64,000 bases of DNA from Aquimarina sp. AU58 (GTDB taxonomy: Bacteria > Bacteroidota > Bacteroidia > Flavobacteriales > Flavobacteriaceae), in contig NZ_OMPD01000014.1 in the NCBI RefSeq assembly GCF_900312745.1, positions 1,488,001 to 1,552,000 on the forward strand, in the 5' to 3' direction. This document shows, piece by piece, positions 16,453-24,531 of this stretch (positions are counted from its first letter, which is position 1; each line of letters opens with the position of its first letter). The notes beneath the pieces are model-generated. The model had not been told where the DNA came from. It searched no databases and was given only the letters and a program-made list of their open reading frames with translations. A program made the position numbers and the translations under genes.

Positions 16453-16558
16453 GCATACTAAAATTAAAAACGAAACATCCACTAAGTCTGTATTTGGGGA
16501 AATAGATTTAGTGTTAGTGAATCTTTATTTAATTGGTATATAAAAGTTAAATGATTTA

Positions 16559-18763
16559 ATGAGTTTGAATGAAACTGACTTGCAAAGTGCTTTAAAAAAA
16601 CATTTTGGCTTTAGTCAATTTAGAGGACTACAGGAAAAGGTAATACAGAGTGTTTTGGAAAAACAAAATACATTTGTAATCATGCCTACAGGCGGGGGTA
16701 AATCCCTATGTTATCAACTGCCCGCTTTAATGTGTAAAGGGACCGCTATTGTGGTTTCACCCCTGATCGCATTAATGAAAAATCAAGTGGATGCTATTCG
16801 AAGTATTTCATCAGTAGAGGGTATTGCCCATGTACTTAATTCATCTCTTAATAAATCCGAAGTAAAAAGGGTAAAAGAAGATATAATTAATGGGGTTACC
16901 AAGCTATTGTATGTTGCACCAGAATCACTTACTAAAGAAGAATATGTAGATTTTTTAAAATCTCAGAAAATTTCTTTTTTAGCAGTAGACGAAGCGCATT
17001 GTATTAGTGAATGGGGGCATGATTTTAGACCCGAATACAGAAATCTACGTAATATTATAAAAAGAATTGGAGAAGATATTCCTATTATAGGACTTACCGC
17101 AACTGCAACTCCAAAAGTACAGGAAGATATTCTTAAAAATTTAGGGATGAGTGATGCTAAAACATTTAAAGCATCATTTAATCGCCCTAATCTGTTTTAT
17201 GAAATACGCCCTAAAACAAAAAATGTAGATGCAGATATAACCCGTTTTGTGAAACAAAATAGTGGTAAAAGTGGGATTATATATTGTCTTAGTAGAAAAA
17301 GAGTAGAAGAGCTGGCGCAGACTTTAGAAGTTAATGGCGTAAAAGCTGTTCCTTATCATGCAGGATTAGACGCTAAGACCAGAGCTAAACATCAGGATAT
17401 GTTTTTGATGGAAGATGTAGAAGTGGTAGTTGCTACCATTGCTTTCGGAATGGGAATCGATAAACCCGATGTGCGCTTTGTGATCCATCATGATATGCCT
17501 AAAAGTATAGAGAGTTATTACCAGGAAACTGGACGTGCCGGTAGAGATGGAGGAGAAGGACATTGCTTGGCATACTATGCATATAAAGATATAGAAAAGT
17601 TAGAAAAATTTATGAGTGGTAAACCTGTTGCCGAACAGGAGATAGGCCACGCTTTGTTACAAGAAATAGTAGCATTTGCAGAAACCTCTATATCCAGACG
17701 TAAATTTATATTACATTATTTTGGTGAAGAGTTTGATGATGTAAATGGTGATGGTGCTGATATGGATGACAATGTACGTAACCCAAAGAAAAAGCACGAA
17801 GCCAAAGATGAAGTAAAGTTACTGCTTGAAGTCGTTAGTAAAACTGGAGAGATATATAAATCTAAAGATCTGGTTAATACACTTATTGGTAAAAGCAATG
17901 CCTTGATCATTTCGCATAGAACACATCAACAAGATTTCTTTGGAAGTGGTAAAGCAAGAGATGACAAATATTGGATGGCTCTTGCACGCCAGGTGTTGGT
18001 GAAAGGATATTTGCGTAAAGATATCGAAACTTATGGAGTGATTAGGATTACTGCAGAAGGAAAAAAATTTATCGATAACCCGATAAGTTTTATGATGACC
18101 GAGGATCATATATATAATCAAACTACCGATGATTCTATAATAACTGCAGCAAAGTCTGGAGCTAAAGGAGGTAGTGATGAGAAGTTAGTCGGAATGCTGC
18201 GAAATTTAAGAAAAACAGTATCCAAAAAGCTAGGAGTTCCTCCATTTGTAGTATTTCAGGATCCTTCTATAGATGATATGGCACTTAAATACCCTGTTAC
18301 TGTAGAAGAATTAGCAAATGTTCATGGTGTAGGTGAAGGTAAAGCTAAAAAATATGGCCCTGCGTTTGTAGCGCTTATTGCAGAATATGTAGAAGAAAAT
18401 GATATTATGCGACCCGATGACTTTGTAGTAAAGAGTACAGGAGCGAATAGTGGCCTAAAATTATATATCATACAAAATGTAGATAGAAAACTACCTTTGG
18501 ATGATATAGCTGCTGCAAAAGGGATGGATATGACTGCTTTTATAAAAGAAATGGAAGCTATTGTCTATAGTGGTACTAAACTTAATATTGGGTATTGGAT
18601 AGATGAAATTCTTGATGAAGACCAGCAAGAAGAGATTCATGAATATTTTATTGAAGCCGAAAATGACAAAATAGATACAGCAATAGAAGAATTTGATGGA
18701 GATTATGATGATGAAGAATTACGTCTATATCGTATTAAATTTATTAGTGATGTAGCGAATTAG
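16559..18763 (+). CDS. recQ: ATP-dependent DNA helicase RecQ
   Basis: A 734-residue 3'-5' DNA helicase for recombination and replication-fork repair. Helicase motifs: Walker A TGGGKS (residues 44-49), DEAH in LAVDEAHCISEWGHDFRPEY, motif III TATATP, motif VI QETGRAGRDG. An RQC-type region (about 340-530) and an HRDC domain (about 540-620) follow, with an extra winged-helix-like, acidic C-terminal part (about 640-734). The RQC zinc-binding cysteines of E. coli RecQ are not evident, as in some other Bacteroidota RecQ. It is monocistronic, with its own promoter and a strong terminator. Confidence 0.93.
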   Translation: MSLNETDLQSALKKHFGFSQFRGLQEKVIQSVLEKQNTFVIMPTGGGKSLCYQLPALMCKGTAIVVSPLIALMKNQVDAIRSISSVEGIAHVLNSSLNKSEVKRVKEDIINGVTKLLYVAPESLTKEEYVDFLKSQKISFLAVDEAHCISEWGHDFRPEYRNLRNIIKRIGEDIPIIGLTATATPKVQEDILKNLGMSDAKTFKASFNRPNLFYEIRPKTKNVDADITRFVKQNSGKSGIIYCLSRKRVEELAQTLEVNGVKAVPYHAGLDAKTRAKHQDMFLMEDVEVVVATIAFGMGIDKPDVRFVIHHDMPKSIESYYQETGRAGRDGGEGHCLAYYAYKDIEKLEKFMSGKPVAEQEIGHALLQEIVAFAETSISRRKFILHYFGEEFDDVNGDGADMDDNVRNPKKKHEAKDEVKLLLEVVSKTGEIYKSKDLVNTLIGKSNALIISHRTHQQDFFGSGKARDDKYWMALARQVLVKGYLRKDIETYGVIRITAEGKKFIDNPISFMMTEDHIYNQTTDDSIITAAKSGAKGGSDEKLVGMLRNLRKTVSKKLGVPPFVVFQDPSIDDMALKYPVTVEELANVHGVGEGKAKKYGPAFVALIAEYVEENDIMRPDDFVVKSTGANSGLKLYIIQNVDRKLPLDDIAAAKGMDMTAFIKEMEAIVYSGTKLNIGYWIDEILDEDQQEEIHEYFIEAENDKIDTAIEEFDGDYDDEELRLYRIKFISDVAN

Positions 18764-18782
18764 AATATGATATACAATATAG

Positions 18783-18817
18783 AAAAAGGCTTTGGAGGAA
18801 CTCCAAAGCCTTTTTTA
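18783..18817 (+). terminator. recQ terminator
   Basis: A GGCTTTGGAG / CTCCAAAGCC stem with a short loop, A tract before and T tract after, begins 20 bp after the recQ stop codon. Confidence 0.85.
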
Positions 18818-19237
18818 CTGCCTTACTCCAAAATCAGTTTATTTATAAAAACTCTCGAAGACTGACTGAAAAACACTTATTTCAAAATTTAAATGAATCG
18901 TTAAAACTAATTTTGTTAGCGTTTATCAATTAATCTACTACACTCACCAATATGTTAATTTGATTTTTATTTACTAACCATATATTTATATAAGATTTTA
19001 TTTTTTATACGATATAAGTGTAATCAGTTTGTGAGAAATAAATTAAATCATCTATTGTGTCTGAAAAATTAAAGCATTGAGGTATTAACTCTTTTTAAAC
19101 GATATGCTAAATTTTGAATAGTATAAATAAATTAGAGAAACAGTTAAAAAATACAAAATCAAAAAAAAAAATAAAATCTCACTATATTGATTTCTTGTTG
19201 GAATTATTGAGACACCTGTAGTGCTTATCAATAAAAG

Positions 19238-19402
19238 ATGAAAACGGAATTAAAAAGCTGTCGGATAGTAGATAAAATCTCAGGTATGCAAAGCTATAAT
19301 CTCAGTTTAGCTCATGGTATGTCTGGTATCTTAAAATAGATCCATACCATTTTTGATAAGTAGAAAGCAAGTAAAAGTATTTATGAAGAATACTTATTTA
19401 TT
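19238..19402 (+). pseudogene. Possible LanC (lanthionine cyclase) relic
   Basis: Reading from 19238, the frame gives 33 residues to a TAG at 19337, including YNLSLAHGMSGILK, which resembles the LanC-family 'GLAHGxxGIL' motif. Continuing through TAG codons at 19337 and 19361 the same frame gives IHTIFDK and KASKSIYEEYLFI, plausible as the next LanC helices. About 50 codons of a roughly 400-codon family survive. It lies 24 bp before an intact lanthipeptide-like precursor, where a lanC gene would be expected. The match is by eye on a short stretch and could be chance. Confidence 0.4.
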
Positions 19403-19426
19403 TAATAACAATTAAAATTTTTAATC

Positions 19427-19606
19427 ATGAAAAAAAAGAAGTTATCTAATTTAAATTTAAACAAAAAAACGATTTCTAAATTGAATAGTTCAAAAATAAT
19501 TGGTGGTAGAGATTCTCGTCCTACTGTTCCTACTTTAGAACTTTCTTATTGTATAGGTATTCCCGGAGTTCCTGCAGGTTGTATGTCTGTTGACCCTTGC
19601 GCATAA
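19427..19606 (+). CDS. Class I lanthipeptide-like precursor
   Basis: A 59-residue precursor. The leader MKKKKLSNLNLNKKTISKLN followed by SSKIIGG (GG at 26-27) is the pattern of the Bacteroidota lanthipeptide precursors annotated as class I lanthipeptides, with the LNLNKKTIS motif that binds the LanB dehydratase. The 32-residue core has three Cys (42, 52, 58) and several Ser/Thr (30, 34, 37, 40, 54), as needed for thioether rings. No LanB or intact LanC is in the window, only the possible LanC relic just upstream, so it may be orphaned or modified in trans. A terminator follows at 19682. Confidence 0.72.
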   Translation: MKKKKLSNLNLNKKTISKLNSSKIIGGRDSRPTVPTLELSYCIGIPGVPAGCMSVDPCA

Positions 19607-19681
19607 TAGAACCTCTATCCTGTTACTTTATTTTGTAATAGTGAAAGTGATTAAGTAAGAAAGGATTAATTACTTGATAAG

Positions 19682-19713
19682 AGACTGTCTGAAAATATTT
19701 AGGCAGTCTTTTT
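19682..19713 (+). terminator. Terminator between precursor and LytTR gene
   Basis: An AGACTGTCT / AGGCAGTCT stem (one G-U pair) around a 13-base loop is followed by a T tract. It ends the precursor transcript and lies before the 3' end of the convergent LytTR gene. Confidence 0.75.
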
Positions 19714-19819
19714 ATTTTCAGTTATTTGATTAAGATTCTGGCTTAAGTTTTCGATATCGAGTGTTTTAGAAAATAACTTAAAGCGCTCTATATATGCGAA
19801 AAAATTATTCTACATCAAT

Positions 19820-20182
19820 TTATGAAAGCCTTTTTATTAATTCTATTAACTTTGGTTTATTACGTATAGAAACAACTATTCTTTCTTTATTACTCAGAGT
19901 GATAGCCTCTTTTTTGTATATAGAGTGAATTTGGTTAATATTAATCAATGTTGATCTATTTGCTCTAAAGAATCCTTTTTTGGATAATAAGCCTTCATAG
20001 TATTTTAAAGATTTCGAAACTAAATAAGTTGATTTGTTGGATGCTGTAAAAAGACTATAGTTGCCATCTGCCTCACATTTAATAATGTCATTTATATCCA
20101 CTGCAATGTACTCATTCCCAATATGAACTAGTATTTTGGAGGTGCTGGAACTTTCTTTTAAAAAAATATGGTTTTGCGTCAA
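19820..20182 (-). CDS. Solitary LytTR DNA-binding protein
   Basis: A 120-residue protein made of one LytTR domain (about residues 15-118): YIAVDINDIIKCEADGNYS, the STYLVSKSLKYYEGLL strand-helix and FFRANRSTLININQI hallmarks are intact. LytTR proteins bind direct repeats and often control bacteriocin or signalling peptides. The frame has no ATG: translation would start at TTG (20182) or another rare codon, and no receiver domain precedes it. It is therefore either a short stand-alone regulator or the surviving C-terminus of a response regulator. It converges on the lanthipeptide-like precursor. Confidence 0.7.
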   Translation of the reverse strand: MTQNHIFLKESSSTSKILVHIGNEYIAVDINDIIKCEADGNYSLFTASNKSTYLVSKSLKYYEGLLSKKGFFRANRSTLININQIHSIYKKEAITLSNKERIVVSIRNKPKLIELIKRLS

Positions 20183-20600
20183 AAGAAAAGGTTTTTTTAT
20201 TGATTTGTTACTTTGAATTGTTCTTAGACTTAGAGCGTGTTATTAACTTGATATTCCGTTTTTGGTTTTGTTTAATAGATATAGGGGGATACAGATATGG
20301 TTACTAAATGTGTTTACTATATAATGTAGTAATAATGTAAAATGTTACCTTGTTTTTATACTATATTCTGATTAAATGTGTCGTTGTGTTCAAAAATATT
20401 GACGTTATTCAGGATGATCCGAGATTATGATTATAAATATTCATTTAAATTTAAGCTAAGAATATTGTTAGAACCGTACTAATTCATTAATTTTTCTAAA
20501 ACTTAATGCCATTTGCTTTTTAAGAACACAAAATGTTATAATAAACCACCTACAATTTCCTATCTTTGCAACTTGTTTAAACTTAAATAAAAAGACTGTC
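20183..20600. other. Intergenic region upstream of the PPIase gene
   Basis: A 418-bp AT-rich spacer without a supported frame. The only recognised site is the TATCTTTG promoter element at 20561. Confidence 0.4.
20561..20568 (+). promoter_or_regulatory. -7 promoter element of the PPIase gene (TATCTTTG)
   Basis: An exact TAnnTTTG match, followed by a purine-start region, 33 bp before the start codon. Confidence 0.65.
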
Positions 20601-21533
20601 ATGCAAGACGGATTATACGCAAAACTTAATACTTCAAAAGGAAGTATATTAGTAAATCTAGAATATAAAAAAACACCAGGAACAGTAGGTAATTTTGTTG
20701 GCCTGGCAGAAGGTAATATAGATAATCAGGCTATTCCTCAAGGAAAACCATATTATAATGGTTTAAAATTTCATAGAGTGATTGCAGATTTTATGATTCA
20801 GGGAGGAGATCCTCAAGGAACTGGAGCAGGTGGACCAGGATATCAATTTGATGATGAGATTCACTCAGATTTAAAGCATGATGGCCCAGGAGTATTATCT
20901 ATGGCTAATGCTGGCCCAGGAACAAACGGAAGCCAGTTTTTTATTACTCATGTAGAAACATCTTGGTTAGATGGAAAGCATACTGTTTTTGGTAAAGTAG
21001 TAGAAGGATTAGAAGTTGTAAATACAATAGAGCAAGGTGATGAAATCGAATCTGTAGAGATACAGAGGGTAGGAGCAGAAGCCGAAAGTTTTAATGCTGT
21101 TGAAACTTTTAGAAGTTTTAATGGAGCTAAAGCAGAAAGAGAAGCTGCGGCCAGAAAAAAAGCTGAAGATTTATTAGAAGAAATTGCTGCAGGGTTTGAA
21201 AAAACCGATAGCGGTTTACGGTATAAGATTATTCAAAAAGGAGATGGAGTAAAAGCAGAAAAAGGAAAGACTGTTTCTGTGCATTACAAAGGAAGTCTAA
21301 CTGATGGCACAGTATTTGATTCTTCATATAAACGTAATCAGCCTATTGACTTTCCGTTAGGAATGGGACAGGTAATTTCTGGATGGGATGAAGGGATTGC
21401 ACTGTTACAAGTAGGAGATAAAGCAAGATTTGTGATTCCGCCATACCTTGGATATGGAGACCGAGGTGCCGGAGGAGTTATTCCACCTAATGCAACACTT
21501 ATTTTTGATGTTGAGTTGGTAGAAGTAAAATAA
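20601..21533 (+). CDS. Fused cyclophilin-FKBP peptidyl-prolyl isomerase
   Basis: A 310-residue protein joining two unrelated PPIase folds. Residues about 1-165 are a cyclophilin (FHRVIADFMIQGGDPQGTG, GSQFFITH, WLDGKHTVFGKV). A charged, Ala/Lys/Glu-rich linker (about 175-205) follows, and residues about 206-310 are an FKBP domain (SVHYKGSLTDGTVFDSSY, GWDEGIALL, ARFVIPPYLGYG, FDVELVEV). Both active sites look complete. Without a signal peptide it should act in the cytosol on newly made proteins. Such cyclophilin-FKBP fusions have been described in flavobacteria and a few protists. It has its own promoter and terminator. Confidence 0.9.
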   Translation: MQDGLYAKLNTSKGSILVNLEYKKTPGTVGNFVGLAEGNIDNQAIPQGKPYYNGLKFHRVIADFMIQGGDPQGTGAGGPGYQFDDEIHSDLKHDGPGVLSMANAGPGTNGSQFFITHVETSWLDGKHTVFGKVVEGLEVVNTIEQGDEIESVEIQRVGAEAESFNAVETFRSFNGAKAEREAAARKKAEDLLEEIAAGFEKTDSGLRYKIIQKGDGVKAEKGKTVSVHYKGSLTDGTVFDSSYKRNQPIDFPLGMGQVISGWDEGIALLQVGDKARFVIPPYLGYGDRGAGGVIPPNATLIFDVELVEVK

Positions 21534-21558
21534 CTTTAGTTCATTACATACAAAATTT

Positions 21559-21588
21559 AAAAAAGTCCCTAACACAGGGACTTTTTTA
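21559..21588 (+). terminator. Terminator of the PPIase gene
   Basis: An AAGTCCCT / AGGGACTT stem with a 5-base loop, A tract before and T tract after. The rest of the 325-bp gap (21534-21858) is AT-rich and shows nothing else I can support. Confidence 0.85.
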
Positions 21589-21858
21589 TTACTTGTTTTT
21601 ATCTGGTACATAAAAATAAATCCTTCATATTTATGATTTGATAATAATAAGAGAATAATGAAGGTATAAATTATTACATCCTTAGTGTTTTTTTATATTA
21701 AAAGCTTTATTTTTAATGAATTGTATTTTTTTTAACATGATTTTTTATTATTTTTAACATTGCGATTTTTTTAAAATCATTTTGTTAAAAAAATGTATTA
21801 GGAGGTTTAAATCCTCTTTTATTTATATTTTAACCCAAATTGCATACCCCCCCTAGAT

Positions 21859-22656
21859 ATGAAACAAGGACTTATTACTTTTTTGATTCTGTGTAACATT
21901 CATCTTGCTCTCGGCCAGGAAAAGGCAGGTATTCTAGTAAACATCAATGATCAAATAGAGATGATAGATGGTTATATAGAATTTGAAACTTTTTTCTTAG
22001 ACCCAGAAGAGTTTCTTGATAAGATGGCTGATCATGGCGCAGAACTAAATGGATATTATGAGCATGAACGCCTCAAAAAGATTGTGAGAAAAGTTGGTAC
22101 CAGAACAGCAGATGTTGTAACTGTATTTTATTTTTGGAATGACCAACTTATTCATGTAAACTACAAACAACGACCTTATTTAGAAACAAAAAACGAGAAT
22201 GGTCAACGAATTATGGACTATTCTAGTGCTTTTACTAAGTATGAGTCGAAGCATTATTTTAAGAATGATGAAGAGCTAGAAAAAAAAGAAATCGGCCAAC
22301 CTTTGGATGATATGGAACCCGAAGAAGAGTTTATCAAATATGCGTATAAGATGAAAGCACTATTGGATAACAAATTCTATAACAGAGATACATATGAAGC
22401 GTTACAGGGAAAATGGCTTTTTATTCAGAATACAGATGATTATTTGATTTTTGAAGGAACAATACGATTTAATTTTTACAATGGTAAATTCGCAAATCGT
22501 TTGAAAACAAGAATAGAAGATAAAGAAATATTGGTTTGTTTTTTCCCAATGGATGATCGTATTTATAGATATAAAATCAATGATTTAAACGATAATATGC
22601 TTACACTAACAGATCTTTTTTCTAAAGAAGAATTTGTTTATGCTAAAGTAGAATGA
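21859..22656 (+). CDS. Exported protein of unknown function
   Basis: A 265-residue protein with a signal peptide (residues 1-19, ending ALGQ) and no lipobox, so probably periplasmic. I do not recognise the family. Residues 20-145 look alpha/beta and acidic, with a DMEPEEEFIKYAYK helix around 150-165. The C-terminal 90 residues (ALQGKWLFIQNTDDYLIFEG onward) read like a small lipocalin-type or DUF beta-domain that follows the phrase 'GKW'. It is followed after 11 bp by the DinB-fold gene, so the two may be co-transcribed. Confidence 0.55.
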   Translation: MKQGLITFLILCNIHLALGQEKAGILVNINDQIEMIDGYIEFETFFLDPEEFLDKMADHGAELNGYYEHERLKKIVRKVGTRTADVVTVFYFWNDQLIHVNYKQRPYLETKNENGQRIMDYSSAFTKYESKHYFKNDEELEKKEIGQPLDDMEPEEEFIKYAYKMKALLDNKFYNRDTYEALQGKWLFIQNTDDYLIFEGTIRFNFYNGKFANRLKTRIEDKEILVCFFPMDDRIYRYKINDLNDNMLTLTDLFSKEEFVYAKVE

Positions 22657-22667
22657 TTTTTTAAACT

Positions 22668-23183
22668 ATGGATTTAAGATATCCTATAGGAAAATTTGAA
22701 TGTCCAAAAATTATAACTTCGGATCACGTCGAAAGATGGATATATGATGTAGAAGAGTTACCGACGAAATTATCAAATCTGGTTTCCACATTTAGTGAAC
22801 AACAATTAGAAACACAATATCGTCCCGATGGGTGGACCGCCAGGCAGGTAATACATCATATTCATGATAGTCATCATAATGGGTATATTCGATTTAAGTG
22901 GGCATTAACAGAAAATAAACCCATAATAAAGGCCTATGATCAACAATCATGGGCCGAATTATTTGATACCAAGTCTGCACCAGTTCATTTGTCATTAGAT
23001 TTGATAAAAGCTTTACATGCTAAATGGGTATACTTCTTAAAAGGTTTATCTGCTCATGATCTCGAAAAAGAGTTTATACATCCAGAAGGAGATATCTTAA
23101 TTTCATTGGGCGAAGATATTGGTATCTATGCATGGCATGGTAATCATCATTTTGCACATTTGCAAATTATTGCTCAACTCTAA
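22668..23183 (+). CDS. DinB/YfiT-family putative metal-dependent hydrolase
   Basis: A 171-residue four-helix-bundle protein of the DinB superfamily, YfiT/BstA-like branch. The metal ligands are apparent: His in VIHHIHDSHHNGY (about residues 62-74) and the C-terminal YAWHGNHHFAHL pair (about residues 157-168). The RPDGWTARQV phrase is the conserved helix start. Relatives are bacillithiol or glutathione-independent thiol transferases or hydrolases; the substrate is not inferable here. It follows the preceding exported-protein gene by 11 bp and converges with the GNAT gene, with stops 1 bp apart. Confidence 0.8.
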   Translation: MDLRYPIGKFECPKIITSDHVERWIYDVEELPTKLSNLVSTFSEQQLETQYRPDGWTARQVIHHIHDSHHNGYIRFKWALTENKPIIKAYDQQSWAELFDTKSAPVHLSLDLIKALHAKWVYFLKGLSAHDLEKEFIHPEGDILISLGEDIGIYAWHGNHHFAHLQIIAQL

Positions 23184-23184
23184 T

Positions 23185-23709
23185 TTAAAGAGATAATACC
23201 ATTCTTTGCATCTCTCTATGTTCATCTTTTAGACCAGGATATTCCAGGTTATGAAAAGAAACAGTATCAAATCCCATTTTTTTATAAAAGGGTAGTGCAG
23301 GACTGGTACTCATTACATCTAGCCAAACTATTTTCTTACCTAGATTAATAGCATAATTTTTAACAAACTCAATTCCCTTTTTACCGATGCCTAGACCTGT
23401 AGCTGATTTTAAAAGATATATTTTTTCTAGCTGTAATGTTATAGAAGTATCAAATCCTTTGATAGCTTCCTGCTTTTTTATTTTTAATAACCCTAAAGAT
23501 GTGTTTGCTTTTTGAATTAAAAAATAAACAATGGTATCTGTTTTAAAATCTTCTTCAAAAGCTTTTTGATTAAAACTTAGATTTACATAATAGCTGGGGT
23601 CATTATTTTTCCAAATATGGGAATAATGCTCGGGGTAGAATTGTTGGCTTATTTTAATCAATTCATTACTATCATTAGCAGAGCATTTTTTGAAAACTAC
23701 TTCTTGCAT
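23185..23709 (-). CDS. GNAT-family N-acetyltransferase
   Basis: A 174-residue acetyltransferase fold. The acetyl-CoA binding loop reads LGIGKKGIEF (about residues 110-119), preceded by the strand LQLEKIYLLKSATG and followed by VWLDVMSTSPALPFYKKMGF, the classic GNAT motif B. The acceptor cannot be predicted. A small-molecule or protein N-terminal acetyltransferase is equally possible. It starts 42 bp downstream of the thioredoxin-like gene on the same strand, so they may share a transcript. Confidence 0.82.
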   Translation of the reverse strand: MQEVVFKKCSANDSNELIKISQQFYPEHYSHIWKNNDPSYYVNLSFNQKAFEEDFKTDTIVYFLIQKANTSLGLLKIKKQEAIKGFDTSITLQLEKIYLLKSATGLGIGKKGIEFVKNYAINLGKKIVWLDVMSTSPALPFYKKMGFDTVSFHNLEYPGLKDEHREMQRMVLSL

Positions 23710-23751
23710 ATCTTGAAACTACGATATTGTAGCAATTTTTCTATGTTAAAT

Positions 23752-24309
23752 CTATTCTTTCCACTTAATATTACAACCAATACTTGGTTTTTGTTCTTCA
23801 GAAACTTTGGCATTGCGAAGTACTGCATCAAGTGCCTGACGAAGATCGCGGCCATTTACAGGAATTCCGTTTCCAGGTCGAGAATCATCTAGTTGTCCTC
23901 GATAAATAAGTTTTGACTCTGAATCAAATAAGTAAAAATCAGGAGTGCAGGCAGCATCATATATTTTAGCAATATCCTGAGTTTCATCAAATAAATATGG
24001 GAATGTATAGTTGTTTTTTTGAGCAGTTTTCCACATTTCTTTAGGGGCGTCCTGAGGATATTTTTCGATATCATTACTGCTAATAGCTACAAAACCAAAT
24101 CCCTGAACCCGATAGTCATTAGCGATACGTACTATTTCTTCGTTAACATGGATCACAAAAGGACAATGATTACAGATAAACATAACCACAGTTCCTTTTT
24201 CACCTTTTATATCGTTAAGAGAATACTTGTCATTGGTAATAGAGTCTACAAGTGTAAAATCGGGTGCAATAGTACCAAGGGGTAACATATTAGACGGAGT
24301 ACGAGCCAT
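23752..24309 (-). CDS. Thioredoxin-like/AhpC-TSA family protein
   Basis: A 185-residue protein of the redoxin fold: GTIAPDFTLVDS at the N-terminus, then strand VVMFICNHCPFV containing a CNHC active-site-like pair (about residues 46-49), and PFLFDETQDIAKIYDAACTPDFYLF with the cis-Pro equivalent. No signal peptide is seen, so a cytosolic thiol reductase or peroxidase-like role is likely. Relatives are annotated as thioredoxin family proteins without a defined substrate. The ATG gives the family-typical MARTPSNMLPLGT start. Confidence 0.82.
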   Translation of the reverse strand: MARTPSNMLPLGTIAPDFTLVDSITNDKYSLNDIKGEKGTVVMFICNHCPFVIHVNEEIVRIANDYRVQGFGFVAISSNDIEKYPQDAPKEMWKTAQKNNYTFPYLFDETQDIAKIYDAACTPDFYLFDSESKLIYRGQLDDSRPGNGIPVNGRDLRQALDAVLRNAKVSEEQKPSIGCNIKWKE

Positions 24310-24410
24310 GATTTTCTTTTTTGAAAGGTTCCAAAATTACAATATTATACAATATAAGTCTACAAAAACAGACCTTAGTTACAACTGTAATTTACAATTT
24401 TAAACATTGA

Positions 24411-24514
24411 ACTCATCTTGATTTTTTCTGTTTGTAAAAACATAAGGCTTTTAATTCTTAATGATACCCTTTTTATAGGGTATAAGCTACGGTGTAAAAA
24501 AAATCAAGATGAGT
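24411..24514. repeat. 104-bp nested inverted-repeat element
   Basis: A 17-bp perfect inverted repeat (ACTCATCTTGATTTTTT at 24411-24427, its complement at 24498-24514) encloses about 70 bp containing a second hairpin (ATACCCT/AGGGTAT, 24464-24483). It lies between the stop of the M14 peptidase gene and the start of the thioredoxin-like gene. It may simply be a terminator for the peptidase, but the nested structure is larger than needed and resembles small palindromic mobile repeats. Confidence 0.55.
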
Positions 24515-24531
24515 AGTTTACTTAATATTTT

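Larger units (their letters stand above)
18764..19426. other. Gap between recQ and the lanthipeptide-like precursor
   Basis: Apart from the recQ terminator and the possible LanC relic, this AT-rich 0.66 kb shows no intact frame. A stretch near 18857-18924 reads as a short open frame ending in LAFIN but is not recognisable. The DNA looks eroded, which fits loss of biosynthetic genes upstream of the precursor. Confidence 0.4.
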
